Positions 1 through 8,899 of a stretch of 64,000 nucleotides of DNA are shown piece after piece. The notes beneath the pieces are model-generated. The model did no database searches and had not been told where the DNA came from. It saw only the letters and a list, made by a program, of their open reading frames with translations. Origin of the DNA: Palleronia marisminoris. GTDB taxonomy: Bacteria > Pseudomonadota > Alphaproteobacteria > Rhodobacterales > Rhodobacteraceae. Each line of letters starts with the position of its first letter. Positions within the stretch are counted from its first letter, which is position 1. The DNA lies in NCBI RefSeq assembly GCF_900172315.1, contig NZ_FWFV01000007.1, positions 124,001 through 188,000 of the forward strand. Reading direction: 5' to 3'. Made by a program: the position numbers and the translations under genes.

Positions 1-1
1 C

Positions 2-298
2 GGCCGCCGCACGACCCGGCGCCATATCTTCGCCTACACGCTGGTGCTCGCCGCCTTCGCCGTCTGGCTGGGCCTGACGACCGCCGGCGGACCGATCTAC
101 CTCGTGACCGCGATCGCGCTGAACGCGTGGTTCATCAAGGGCGCGTGGGAGATTCGCGGACGCGACGAAGAGGCGGCCGAGGCCGACAGCTACCTCGTCG
201 AGAAGAAGTTCTTCAGGTTCTCGCTCCTCTACCTCTTCCTGCACTTTGGCGCGCTGCTCACCGACGCGATCTTGCGGACCGCGGGGGTGATCGCATGA
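2..298 (+). CDS. ctaB: Protoheme IX farnesyltransferase, C-terminal part (cut by window start)
   Basis: Only the last 98 codons are present; the open frame continues off the left edge. The fragment carries a TRRHIFAYT stretch, then two hydrophobic segments and a short tail, as at the end of the UbiA-type polytopic enzyme that converts protoheme to heme O for cytochrome oxidase. The following genes (small membrane protein, ctaG, coxC, surf1) are all oxidase biogenesis genes, which supports the assignment. Its stop overlaps the next start as ATGA, so translation is probably coupled. Confidence 0.85.
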   Translation, partial: GRRTTRRHIFAYTLVLAAFAVWLGLTTAGGPIYLVTAIALNAWFIKGAWEIRGRDEEAAEADSYLVEKKFFRFSLLYLFLHFGALLTDAILRTAGVIA

Positions 299-486
299 TA
301 CGCGCCGAGCACGAGATCCACCGCCGTCGCCGGTCGCGGAATGTGGGGATGCTGGTCGTCCTCATCGGGCTCATCTGCGTCGTCTTCGGTCTGACGATGG
401 TGAAGGTGAAGCAGCTCGGCGCCGCGCAAAGTTTCGATCATGTGGTGCGACCCGAGCTTCTCCCCGGCGAAGAGGCACCGCAGTGA
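295..486 (+). CDS. Small single-span membrane protein between ctaB and ctaG
   Basis: A 63-residue protein with a basic N-terminus (HRRRRSR), one hydrophobic helix at about residues 18-35 and a short polar tail. Its ATG overlaps the ctaB stop by four bases and its TGA overlaps the ctaG ATG. A small membrane protein at this position is usual in alphaproteobacterial oxidase clusters, where it is thought to help oxidase assembly. No catalytic motif is visible. The role is inferred from position only. Confidence 0.75.
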   Translation: MIRAEHEIHRRRRSRNVGMLVVLIGLICVVFGLTMVKVKQLGAAQSFDHVVRPELLPGEEAPQ

Positions 487-1043
487 TGGACGGCAAGACC
501 AAAACCCTTTTCGGGACGGTCGGCGTGATCGTCTTCATGGGCGCGATGGCCTGGGCGTCGGTGCCCCTTTACTCGCTGTTCTGCCGCGTCACGGGCTACG
601 GGGGTACGACGAACACCGCCGAGGCTGGCTCGGACGAGGTTCTCGACCGCACGATCTCCGTGCGCTTCGATGCCACGCTCGAAAAGGACATGCCGTGGGA
701 GTTCAAGCCCGTCGAACGCGAGATGGAAATCCGCATCGGCGAGACCGGGCTGGCCTTCTACGAGGCCTACAACCCCACGGATAAGCCGATCGCGGGGCAG
801 GCCAGCTACAACGTCGCGCCGTTCTACGCGGGCCAGTTCTTTTCCAAGATCGATTGCTTCTGCTTCACCGAGCAGGTGCTGCAACCCGGTGAGCGCGTGC
901 AGATGCCGGTGTCGTTCTTCGTCGATCCCGCCATCGTCGACCACCGCGATGCGAAATACGTGAAGCACATCACGCTTTCCTATACATTCTACGAGATCGA
1001 CCTGCCCGAAGAAGAACGGCAGGCGAGCCTCACGAGCAACTGA
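486..1043 (+). CDS. ctaG: Cytochrome c oxidase copper-delivery protein CtaG/Cox11
   Basis: A 185-residue protein with an N-terminal membrane anchor (about residues 7-27) and a periplasmic domain bearing the Cox11 copper site CFCF at residues 124-127 (Cys124, Cys126). Cys33 just after the anchor is also typical. The family inserts copper into the CuB centre of oxidase subunit I. The ATG at 486 overlaps the preceding stop (TGATG); a GTG three bases earlier is the only close alternative. coxC follows 13 bases downstream. Confidence 0.93.
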   Translation: MDGKTKTLFGTVGVIVFMGAMAWASVPLYSLFCRVTGYGGTTNTAEAGSDEVLDRTISVRFDATLEKDMPWEFKPVEREMEIRIGETGLAFYEAYNPTDKPIAGQASYNVAPFYAGQFFSKIDCFCFTEQVLQPGERVQMPVSFFVDPAIVDHRDAKYVKHITLSYTFYEIDLPEEERQASLTSN

Positions 1044-1056
1044 GCCGAGGGACGCC

Positions 1057-1848
1057 ATGGCGCACGAAAAAGACCACGACTACCACATCCTGCAACCGTC
1101 GCTGCATCCCTTCGTCGCGGCTGTCGGAGCCTTCGTCATGCTCTTCGGCGCGGTCATGTGGATGCACGGGATCACGCCCTTCATGTTCGCGATCGGGCTC
1201 GTGATCGTTCTGTATTCGATGTTCGCGTGGTGGAAGGACGTCGTGACGGAATCGAATGTCGGCGACCACACGCCCGTGGTCCGCATCGGCCTGCGCTACG
1301 GCTTCATCCTGTTCATCATGTCCGAGGTCATGTTCTTCTCGGCGTGGTTCTGGTCGTTCTTCAAGCACGCCCTCTACCCGATGCAGACGTTCAGCGAGGG
1401 CCAGTGGCCGCCCCCCGCGATCGAGACCTTCGATCCGTGGCACCTGCCGCTGATCAACACGCTGATCCTGCTGTGCTCGGGTGCGGCGGCGACATGGGCG
1501 CACCACGCGCTGGTCCACGAGAACAACCGCAAGGACATGGCGAACGGCATCATCATCGCGGTTCTGCTGGGACTCGTCTTCTCGTTCTTCCAGGCCTACG
1601 AATACAGCCACGCCGCCTTCGGCTTCGCCGGGAACATCTACGGCGCCAACTTCTTCATGGCGACCGGCTTCCACGGCGCGCACGTGATCATCGGGACGAT
1701 CTTCCTGTTCGTCTGCTACCTCCGGGTCCGGGCCGGGCACTTCACGCCTGACCACCACACCGGGTTCGAGGCGGCCGCCTGGTATTGGCACTTCGTCGAT
1801 GTGGTGTGGCTGTTCCTCTTCGCGTCGATCTACATCTGGGGGTCCTGA
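1057..1848 (+). CDS. coxC: Cytochrome c oxidase subunit III
   Basis: A 263-residue integral membrane protein with seven hydrophobic segments, the usual size for bacterial subunit III. Glu90 in the [11 protein letters not shown] stretch matches the conserved acidic residue of this subunit, and the C-terminus has the [17 protein letters not shown] signature. It is part of the aa3-type oxidase in the inner membrane. It closes the ctaB-ctaG-coxC run and is followed by a strong hairpin at 1875-1900. Confidence 0.97.
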   Translation: MAHEKDHDYHILQPSLHPFVAAVGAFVMLFGAVMWMHGITPFMFAIGLVIVLYSMFAWWKDVVTESNVGDHTPVVRIGLRYGFILFIMSEVMFFSAWFWSFFKHALYPMQTFSEGQWPPPAIETFDPWHLPLINTLILLCSGAAATWAHHALVHENNRKDMANGIIIAVLLGLVFSFFQAYEYSHAAFGFAGNIYGANFFMATGFHGAHVIIGTIFLFVCYLRVRAGHFTPDHHTGFEAAAWYWHFVDVVWLFLFASIYIWGS

Positions 1849-1874
1849 CGCCTCATCCGAGGACAGGACGAAAG

Positions 1875-1900
1875 GAGCGGCAGGAACCCTGCCGCTCTTT
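1875..1900 (+). terminator. Rho-independent-type terminator after coxC
   Basis: A perfect 10-bp stem (1875-1884 with 1888-1897) around a three-base AAC loop, followed by TTT. It lies 26 bases after the coxC stop and 17 bases before surf1, so it probably ends or attenuates the oxidase transcript. The T run is short, so termination may be partial. Confidence 0.65.
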
Positions 1901-1917
1901 GACGTTGAGGGATTGTC

Positions 1918-2595
1918 ATGCGCTGGATCGGACTTGCGTTCATCGGCCTCGGCGGGCTGGCCGTGCTTCTTGCCCTGGGGTTCTGGCAGGTGAGCCGCCT
2001 CGACCAGAAGATGACGCTTCTGAACGAAATCGAGACCGGCATCTCGGCACCCCCCGTCGACTTGCCGACCGACCCGCAGCCAGAGGCCGACCGCTATCTG
2101 CCGGTAGAGGCCACCGGGCGGACGACGGGTGCCGAGTTGCACGTGCTGGTCTCGACCCGTCAGACCGGCGCCGGCTACCGGATCATCGCGCCATTCGAAA
2201 CCGGGACCCGGCGCGTCATGGTTGACCTGGGCGTCGTTCCGACCGCCGAGAAAGATCCGATGCGTCCCGCGCAGAAACTGACCGTGGCAGGCAACCTCCA
2301 CTGGCCGCGCGAGACCGACCGCTTCACCCCCGAGCCCGAGCGTGACCGGAATATCTGGTTCGCCCGCGACGTGGACGCGATGGCCGACGCCCTCGGGACA
2401 GAGCCGCTGCTGATCGTCGCGCGCGAACTCGATCCCGGTCTGCCGGATGTCATGCCCTTGCCCGTCTCGATCGACAACATCCCGAATGACCACCTGCAAT
2501 ACGCGATCACCTGGTTTTCCATCGCTGCCCTGTGGGCGGGGATGACAGTGCTGCTGGGCTGGCGTATGGCAGGCCGCACCGGCAGGAAGGCCTGA
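1918..2595 (+). CDS. SURF1 family cytochrome oxidase biogenesis protein
   Basis: A 225-residue protein with the SURF1 arrangement: an N-terminal transmembrane helix (about residues 4-22) running into the conserved GFWQVSRL motif, a periplasmic domain, and a second helix near the C-terminus (about 195-217). SURF1 proteins help heme a insertion into subunit I. A GAGGG ribosome-binding site precedes the ATG. thrC starts three bases after the stop, so the two are probably cotranscribed although unrelated in function. Confidence 0.92.
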   Translation: MRWIGLAFIGLGGLAVLLALGFWQVSRLDQKMTLLNEIETGISAPPVDLPTDPQPEADRYLPVEATGRTTGAELHVLVSTRQTGAGYRIIAPFETGTRRVMVDLGVVPTAEKDPMRPAQKLTVAGNLHWPRETDRFTPEPERDRNIWFARDVDAMADALGTEPLLIVARELDPGLPDVMPLPVSIDNIPNDHLQYAITWFSIAALWAGMTVLLGWRMAGRTGRKA

Positions 2596-2598
2596 GAA

Positions 2599-3978
2599 AT
2601 GCGATATGTTTCGACCCGCGGGCAGGCGCCCGCCCTGGATTTCGAAGGCGCGATGCTGACGGGCCTGGCCCGTGACGGCGGCCTTTATGTACCCGAGACG
2701 ATCCCGACCTTCACCGAGACCGAGATCGCCGCGCTTGCCGGACGCCCCTATGAAGAGATCGCGCTGCGGGTCATGCAGCCGTTCACCGGCATGGACGAGG
2801 CACGCCTCTCGGACCTGATCGCCCGCGCCTACCAGAACTTCGGCCACGACGCTCGGGCGCCGCTGAAGCAACTCGGCCCGAACCACTTCCTGCTGGAACT
2901 GTTTCACGGGCCGACGCTCGCGTTCAAGGACTTCGCGATGCAGCTGATCGGCCAGCTGTTCCAGGACGTGATGACGCGCCGGGGTGAGCGCATCACAATC
3001 GTAGGCGCGACCTCCGGCGACACCGGAAGCGCCGCGATCGAGGCGTTCCGCGGCCTCGACAACGTGGAATGCTTCATCCTCTTCCCCGAGGGGAGGGTGT
3101 CCGATGTGCAGCGCCGGCAGATGACGACGCCCTCCGAGGCGAACGTGCATGCTCTGGCGGTGAAGGGCGATTTCGACGATTGCCAGGCTGCCTTGAAGGA
3201 CATGTTCGCCGACCATGGCTTCCGCGACCGCGTGGGGCTGACGGCGGTGAACTCGATCAACTGGGCGCGAGTCCTGGCGCAGGTCGTGTATTACTTCAGT
3301 GCCGCGACGGCGCTTGGCGCCCCGGCGCGCAAGGTCAGCTTCACCGTGCCCACCGGCAATTTCGGCGACATCTTCGCAGGCTGGATCGCCAAGCGGATGG
3401 GCCTCCCCATCGACCGGCTGGTGATCGCCACGAACCGCAACGACATCCTGCACCGCACCTTCGCCACCGGTGAGCACCGCAAGGAGGGGGTCAGCCCCAC
3501 CATCAGCCCCTCGATGGACATCCAGGTCAGCTCGAATTTCGAGAGGGCGCTGTTCATGGCCTATGATCGCGACGGCGCCGCGGTGGCGCAGCTGATGGAT
3601 GAGCTGAAGCAGAACGGCGGCTTTCCGGTGAGCCAAGGCGCAATGCAGGCGCTGCGTGAGGATTACGACTCGGGGTCCTGCTCGGAAGAGGAAACCGCCG
3701 CCACGATCCGCGCCATGCATGCCCGGACGGGCGAGACGCTATGCCCCCACACCGCTGTCGGCGTGAAGGTGGCCGAAGAGCATCTGGGCGAGAGCCTCAT
3801 GGTTACCCTCGCCACGGCGCATCCCGCGAAATTCCCCGACGCGGTCGAGGCCGCCACCGGCCACCGCCCGGCGCTGCCCGAGCGCATGGCCGACCTGTTC
3901 GACCTGCCCGAGCGCATGACCTCGGTGCCGAACGTGGTCGGCGACATCCAGACCCTTATCGAAGAGCGCATCAATTGA
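2599..3978 (+). CDS. thrC: Threonine synthase
   Basis: A 459-residue PLP enzyme that converts O-phospho-L-homoserine to threonine. The cofactor lysine is Lys110 in HGPTLAFKDFA, and the glycine-rich phosphate site appears as ATSGDTGSAA. The length and the N-terminal MRYVSTRG fit the proteobacterial type II enzyme. It sits between surf1 (3-base gap) and the M16 peptidase gene (TTGA overlap), an order common in Rhodobacterales. Confidence 0.97.
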   Translation: MRYVSTRGQAPALDFEGAMLTGLARDGGLYVPETIPTFTETEIAALAGRPYEEIALRVMQPFTGMDEARLSDLIARAYQNFGHDARAPLKQLGPNHFLLELFHGPTLAFKDFAMQLIGQLFQDVMTRRGERITIVGATSGDTGSAAIEAFRGLDNVECFILFPEGRVSDVQRRQMTTPSEANVHALAVKGDFDDCQAALKDMFADHGFRDRVGLTAVNSINWARVLAQVVYYFSAATALGAPARKVSFTVPTGNFGDIFAGWIAKRMGLPIDRLVIATNRNDILHRTFATGEHRKEGVSPTISPSMDIQVSSNFERALFMAYDRDGAAVAQLMDELKQNGGFPVSQGAMQALREDYDSGSCSEEETAATIRAMHARTGETLCPHTAVGVKVAEEHLGESLMVTLATAHPAKFPDAVEAATGHRPALPERMADLFDLPERMTSVPNVVGDIQTLIEERIN

Positions 3979-5234
3979 CCGTCCAACTCCACACCCTTCC
4001 CAACGGCCTGCGGGTCGTGACTGAACACATGCCCGGCCTCAAATCCGCGAGCGTGGGCGTCTGGGTGAATGCCGGAGGGCGGCATGAGCGGATCGAGCAG
4101 AACGGCATCGCGCATTTCCTCGAGCACATGGCGTTCAAGGGGACGGACCGTCGCTCGGCGCTTGAGATCGCCGAGTCGATCGAGGACGTGGGCGGCTACA
4201 TCAACGCCTATACCAGCCGCGAGATGACGGCCTTCTATGCCCGCGTGCTCGAGGTGGACGTGCCGCTGGCGCTCGACGTGATCTCGGACATCGTGCTCAA
4301 CCCGATCTTCGATCCCCGCGAGATCGAGATCGAGCGCGGCGTGATCCTGCAGGAGATCGGGCAGGTCAACGACACGCCCGACGACATCGTGTTCGACTGG
4401 CTGCAGGAAGCGGCCTATCCGGACCAACCGCTCGGCCGGTCGATCCTCGGCCCGTCCGAGCGCGTGTCGGGCTTCACCCGCGACGACCTCTCGACCTTCG
4501 TCACCGAGCGCTACGGCCCCGGCGACCTGATTCTGTCGGCTGCAGGTTCCGTCGATCACGACGCGATCGTGCGCTTCGCCGAAGAATCGTTCGGCCACCT
4601 TGCGCCGCGAGCCGGCTCTCCCCTCGTTCCCGCGACCTTCCGCGGCAGCGAACGCCGCGAAGAGCGCAAGCTGGAGCAGGTCCACTTCACGCTGGGCTTC
4701 GAGGCGCCGAGCTACCGCGACCCCGACTTCTACGCGGCTCAGATCCACGCAAGCGCGCTTGGCGGCGGCATGTCCTCGCGCCTGTTCCAGGAACTGCGCG
4801 AGCGGCGGGGTCTGTGCTACACGATCTTCGCGCAGGCCGGCGCCTATGACGATAGCGGGCTGATGACGATCTACGCCGGCACCTCGCCCGAAGAGATCGA
4901 AAGCCTCGCCCACGTCACCATCGACGAGATGAAGCGCGCCGCCGACGACATGACCGAGGTCGAGGTCGAGCGTGCGCGCGCGCAGATGAAGGCGGGGCTT
5001 CTGATGGGGCTGGAAAGCGCCTCGGCCCGGGCCGAGCGGCTCGCGCGGCTCCTGTCGATCTGGGGGCGCATCCCGTCGCTCGAGGAAACCGTCGAACGGA
5101 TCGACGCCGTGACCCTGTCGCAGGTGCGCGGCTTCGGCGAACGCATGGTCCAAAGCGCACCCGCGATGGCGCTTTACGGCCCCGTGGGTGCAGCGCCGGC
5201 CCTATCGGACCTGTCCGGCCGGCTGGCTGCGTGA
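3975..5234 (+). CDS. M16 family zinc peptidase (processing-peptidase-like)
   Basis: A 419-residue pitrilysin/MPP-like protein. The inverted zinc motif HFLEH is at residues 47-51 with the downstream glutamate in EIEIERGVILQE, so the N-terminal domain looks catalytic; the second half carries the GGGMSSRLFQELRE repeat-domain signature. The start is TTG at 3975, overlapping the thrC stop and giving the family-typical N-terminus TVQLHTLPNGLRVVTE. The frame is open upstream, but that part matches nothing expected. The substrate in bacteria is unknown. Confidence 0.92.
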   Translation: MTVQLHTLPNGLRVVTEHMPGLKSASVGVWVNAGGRHERIEQNGIAHFLEHMAFKGTDRRSALEIAESIEDVGGYINAYTSREMTAFYARVLEVDVPLALDVISDIVLNPIFDPREIEIERGVILQEIGQVNDTPDDIVFDWLQEAAYPDQPLGRSILGPSERVSGFTRDDLSTFVTERYGPGDLILSAAGSVDHDAIVRFAEESFGHLAPRAGSPLVPATFRGSERREERKLEQVHFTLGFEAPSYRDPDFYAAQIHASALGGGMSSRLFQELRERRGLCYTIFAQAGAYDDSGLMTIYAGTSPEEIESLAHVTIDEMKRAADDMTEVEVERARAQMKAGLLMGLESASARAERLARLLSIWGRIPSLEETVERIDAVTLSQVRGFGERMVQSAPAMALYGPVGAAPALSDLSGRLAA

Positions 5235-5818
5235 TGGCATTCGGACGTCGGCGGCTCAGGGTCGAGAGCGACCGCCTGACCCTGCGTCCGCCCGAACATA
5301 CCGACTTCCGCGCCTGGACCGAGCTGCGCCGCCAGTCGGCGTCGTTCCTCCAGCCGTGGGAGCCCGTCTGGGCCCCCGATCACCTGACCCGCAAGAGCTT
5401 CACCAACCGCGTCTATTGGGCGCAGCGGTCGGTGCGGGGGGAAACCGCGCTGCCCCTCTTCATCTTTCGCCGCGACGAGGGCTCGCTGGTGGGGGCAATC
5501 ACGCTCGACAACATCCGGCGCGGGCCGGCGCAGTCCGGGACACTGGGCTACTGGATCGGCGCGCCCTTCGCGCGGCAGGGCTTCATGCGCGAATCCATCG
5601 AGGCGCTGACCCATCATGCCTTCCACCGCCTCGATCTCAGCCGGATCGAAGCTGCTTGCCTGCCCGAGAACAAGGCCTCGCGCGCGGTGCTCGAACGGTC
5701 GGGCTTCAAGTACGAGGGCGTTGCGCAGTCCTACCTGCAGATCGCCGGCCGGTGGCGCACTCATGTGCTCTACGCCAATCTGCGCGCCGATCGCCGCGGC
5801 CGGACCGATGCGGGATAG
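5234..5818 (+). CDS. GNAT acetyltransferase, RimJ/RimL type
   Basis: A 194-residue protein with the RimJ-like pattern: an ERDRLTLRPPE-like opening (here ESDRLTLRPPEHTDF), an acetyl-CoA binding region around YWIGAPFARQGFMRE, and the late CLPENKASRAVLERSGFKYEG motif. Such enzymes acetylate protein N-termini or small amines; the substrate here is unknown. The ATG overlaps the peptidase stop, so it is translationally coupled to the M16 gene. Confidence 0.88.
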   Translation: MAFGRRRLRVESDRLTLRPPEHTDFRAWTELRRQSASFLQPWEPVWAPDHLTRKSFTNRVYWAQRSVRGETALPLFIFRRDEGSLVGAITLDNIRRGPAQSGTLGYWIGAPFARQGFMRESIEALTHHAFHRLDLSRIEAACLPENKASRAVLERSGFKYEGVAQSYLQIAGRWRTHVLYANLRADRRGRTDAG

Positions 5819-5885
5819 CCGATCACGGCACCGCTATTGGATCGGTACGCGGCGGCTGGCTAACGTCGGGGCAGGAGGTACCGCC

Positions 5886-6698
5886 ATGTTCCGACGTCTT
5901 ACCCTCGCCATCACTTTGACCACAGCACCCCTCGCCGCGCAGGATCGCCAGAGCCACTGCATCGCGATCGCCGACGCGGCGCCCGGCATCGAATACGTCC
6001 AGCCGGCTGCCTGGGGCGATGCGCTACCCGATTACACGGTGCGGCTGACTTACCTCGACCACTCGCAGTTCCTGATCGAGGCGCCCGACGGCACCACCGC
6101 CGTGACCGACTACAACGGCTGGCTCGCGGGCGCGCCGATCGTGCCGAACGTGGCCACCATGAACCACGCGCATTCCTCGCATTGGACGATCTCGCCCGAC
6201 CCGCGGATCCCCCACGTCCTTGAAGGCTGGGGCGACGGGGTCGCGCCCAATAACCACCGGCTGGAGGTCGGAGAGATCTTCGTGCGCAACGTGCCGACCG
6301 ACATCCGCTCGGGGTATTCGGGGGTCGAGAAATTCGGCAACTCGATCTTCGTGTTCGAGGTTGCGGGGTTGTGCGTCGGGCATCTGGGCCACCTCCATCA
6401 CGAGCCGGACGAGGCACAGTATGCCGCGCTTGGGCGTTTGGACGTGGTCATGGCCGCGGTGGACGGCGGGATGACCGTGGACCTCGACACGATGATCGAC
6501 GTGCTGACGCGGCTGGAAAGCTCGGTCATCCTGCCGATGCACTGGTTCGGCACGGCGACGCTGGGCCGGTTCCTCGACGGGATTTCCAGCGAGTTCACCG
6601 TGGAGATGCGCGAGGAGCCTTCGATCGAAGTCAGCTTGCGTGATCTGCCCGACCGGCCCACGGTGTACGTCCTGCCACCACTTTCGGGAATGCGATGA
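5886..6698 (+). CDS. Periplasmic metallo-beta-lactamase-fold protein (UlaG-like)
   Basis: A 270-residue protein with a signal peptide (about residues 1-18) followed by an MBL fold. The metal motif reads NHAHSSH (His94, His96, His99): the aspartate of the usual HxHxDH is a serine. Further histidines occur in GHLGHLHH and LPMHWFG. A good AGGAGG ribosome-binding site precedes 5886, which decides the start over a longer upstream frame. Substrate unknown. The stop overlaps the next start. Confidence 0.8.
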   Translation: MFRRLTLAITLTTAPLAAQDRQSHCIAIADAAPGIEYVQPAAWGDALPDYTVRLTYLDHSQFLIEAPDGTTAVTDYNGWLAGAPIVPNVATMNHAHSSHWTISPDPRIPHVLEGWGDGVAPNNHRLEVGEIFVRNVPTDIRSGYSGVEKFGNSIFVFEVAGLCVGHLGHLHHEPDEAQYAALGRLDVVMAAVDGGMTVDLDTMIDVLTRLESSVILPMHWFGTATLGRFLDGISSEFTVEMREEPSIEVSLRDLPDRPTVYVLPPLSGMR

Positions 6699-8089
6699 CG
6701 GCTGACTGGCTGAACGATCTGATGCCCCTCCTGTCCAAGGGCGCGCTGCGCGAAACGGGGGAGACCTACCTGACGGAACCCCGCGGCACATGGCGCGGCA
6801 GCGCGGGCGCGGTGGTTGCGCCGGAAGATACCGAAGAGGTCGCGCGCGTCATCCGCTTCGCCGGCGAACGGGGCGTCCCGGTGGTGCCTTGGAGCGGGGG
6901 TACGGGCCTGGTGGGCGGCCAGACCATGCCCGACGCAGCGCCGATCCTGCTATCGACCGAGCGGCTGAACCGCATCCGCGGCGTCTATCCGTCCGAGAAC
7001 GTGATGGTGGCCGAGGCGGGCTGCATCCTCGCTGACGTTCACTCCACCGCGGAGGAGGCTGACAGGCTGTTCCCGCTGTCGCTGGCCAGCGAGGGAACGG
7101 CGCGGATCGGTGGGCTTCTGGCGACCAATGCGGGCGGCGTGCAGGTGCTGCGCTACGGCAACGCGCGCGATCTCGTGCTGGGGATCGAGGCGGTGCTGCC
7201 GTCGGGCGAGATCCTGCACGGGCTGCGGCGTCTCAGGAAGGACAACACCGGCTACGACCTGCGCAACCTGCTGATCGGCGCGGAAGGCACGCTCGGGATC
7301 ATCACGGCGGCCGCGTTGCGCCTGTTCCCACGCCCCGCGCGCGAGGGGACGGCGGTGCTGGTGGTCGAGAGCCCCGAGGCGGCGCTGAAGCTGCTGAGCC
7401 ATGCGCTCCCCCTAGGCGGGGTAACGGCGTTCGAGCTGATGTCGGGCCAGGGGATGCGGTTCCTGCAAGACACGGACGTGCCAGTGAGGCTGCCCTTCGC
7501 CGATGTGCCGGAGTGGTCGGTGCTGATCGACCTGGGGCTGGGCCCCGAGGACGACCCGACCGAGCGGCTGGAGCGGTTGTTCATTGAAGGGCACGAGGCG
7601 GGGCTGGTGAGCGATGGCGTGATCGCCTCCAGCGAGGCGCAGCGCCGCGACCTCTGGGCCGTGCGCGAGAACATCCCCGAGGCGAACAAGCGCATCGGCG
7701 CGATCGTGTCGAACGACATCGCCCTGCCGCTTTCGGCGGTCCCCGACTTCATCGACGGCTGCGGCGACCGGCTGCGGCAGGTGGCGGACCTGCGGATCAA
7801 CTGTTTCGGCCACCTGGGCGACGGCAACCTGCACTACAACCTGTTCCCACCCGAGGGTCGGTCGAAATCCGACTACGCCGATCGCGCCGAGGATCTGCGC
7901 GGGATCGTGGACGAAGAGGTCGCTTTGCGGGGCGGCTCGTTCTCGGCCGAGCATGGGGTGGGGCGGCTGAAGGTCGGCATCCTCGAACGCTATGGTGACC
8001 CCGCGAAGCTGTCCGCGATGCGCGCGATCAAGGCGGCACTCGACCCCAAGGGCATCATGAACCCCGGCGCGGTGCTGCGGCAGAACTGA
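6695..8089 (+). CDS. FAD-linked 2-hydroxyacid dehydrogenase (GlcD/D-lactate dehydrogenase family)
   Basis: A 464-residue protein with an N-terminal FAD-binding PCMH domain (PWSGGTGLVGGQ, then NAGGVQVLRYGNARD and LLIGAEGTLGIIT) and a C-terminal FAD-oxidase domain with CFGHLGDGNLHYN and SAEHGVGRLK. The family oxidises D-2-hydroxyacids such as D-lactate, D-2-hydroxyglutarate or glycolate; the substrate cannot be fixed from sequence. Its ATG overlaps the preceding stop. It is convergent with the ABC permease gene three bases away. Confidence 0.9.
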   Translation: MTADWLNDLMPLLSKGALRETGETYLTEPRGTWRGSAGAVVAPEDTEEVARVIRFAGERGVPVVPWSGGTGLVGGQTMPDAAPILLSTERLNRIRGVYPSENVMVAEAGCILADVHSTAEEADRLFPLSLASEGTARIGGLLATNAGGVQVLRYGNARDLVLGIEAVLPSGEILHGLRRLRKDNTGYDLRNLLIGAEGTLGIITAAALRLFPRPAREGTAVLVVESPEAALKLLSHALPLGGVTAFELMSGQGMRFLQDTDVPVRLPFADVPEWSVLIDLGLGPEDDPTERLERLFIEGHEAGLVSDGVIASSEAQRRDLWAVRENIPEANKRIGAIVSNDIALPLSAVPDFIDGCGDRLRQVADLRINCFGHLGDGNLHYNLFPPEGRSKSDYADRAEDLRGIVDEEVALRGGSFSAEHGVGRLKVGILERYGDPAKLSAMRAIKAALDPKGIMNPGAVLRQN

Positions 8090-8092
8090 GCG

Positions 8093-8899
8093 TCAGCGCA
8101 TGAAGTTCGGGCGCAGGCGCAGGCGGCGCTGGCTCTCGCGCGGCAGGTGGCGGTTCAGCCGCTTCGACGCGCGCGAAAACAGCAGCACGATGCACAGCGT
8201 CAGAAGGATGAAATAGCCCGCGAGGATCGGGTAGGGCACGAACGGGTTGAAGGTCTTGTCCGCGAAGTAGCTGGCGTAATAGAGCGCATCGCCCCGCTGC
8301 TGCCACGCCGGAAAGCCCGAGAAGAACACCAGCGTCGTCGCGTGGAAGAGGAAGATCGCCTCGTTCGTGTAGGCGGGCCAGGCGAGGCGCAGCATGGTGG
8401 GGAAGGTGATCCGGCGGAACCTTGTCCAGCCGGTCAGGCCATAGGCGGCCGCGGCCTCCATGTCGCCGCGGGGAATGGCCCTCAGCGCGCCGTAGAAGAT
8501 CTCGCCCGTGTAGGCGGCGGTGTTACAGAACAGGATGATCGTCGCGCCCAGCCACGCGGCGGTCAGCGGATCGGCCAGCGCCGTCTGCCCCTTGAGGGAC
8601 AGGAACGCGAAATAGGCGAAGAAGAACTGGATGAAGAGCGGCGAGCCCCGGAACAGCAGGATGAACCAGTCGGCAAGCTTCCTCGCCAGCCGGTTCCGCG
8701 ATGCCTTCCCGACCGCAAGCGCAACGGCAAGCCCGAAGCCGAGGGCCAAGGCCGCGACTGCGAAGTAGACGTTCCAGATCAGCCCCGACCCGATCAGCGT
8801 GATCTGCTGGCACAGGGTGAAATCCTCGCGCGGCAACAGCCGCTCGCCGATCCCGAGCGAGCGCAGGGCGTAGTCCTGTATCGTCTGCCAGCAGCTCAT
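8093..8899 (-). CDS. Polar amino acid ABC transporter permease (HisM/OccM type)
   Basis: A 268-residue inner-membrane permease with about five helices and an EAA-like loop (GDMEAAAAYGLTGWTRFRRITFPTM) that docks to the ATPase. It starts at the ATG at 8899, overlapping the stop of the partner permease by four bases (ATGA). Together with the permease, binding protein and ATPase genes upstream on the same strand it forms a complete importer. The family moves basic or polar amino acids such as arginine, ornithine or histidine; the exact substrate is unknown. Confidence 0.9.
   Translation of the reverse strand: MSCWQTIQDYALRSLGIGERLLPREDFTLCQQITLIGSGLIWNVYFAVAALALGFGLAVALAVGKASRNRLARKLADWFILLFRGSPLFIQFFFAYFAFLSLKGQTALADPLTAAWLGATIILFCNTAAYTGEIFYGALRAIPRGDMEAAAAYGLTGWTRFRRITFPTMLRLAWPAYTNEAIFLFHATTLVFFSGFPAWQQRGDALYYASYFADKTFNPFVPYPILAGYFILLTLCIVLLFSRASKRLNRHLPRESQRRLRLRPNFMR

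Noticed and set aside
1030-3720. An 896-codon minus-strand open frame opposite coxC, surf1 and thrC
   Set aside because: It runs across three well-supported genes on the other strand and shows only low-complexity His/Arg/Asp/Glu-rich sequence.
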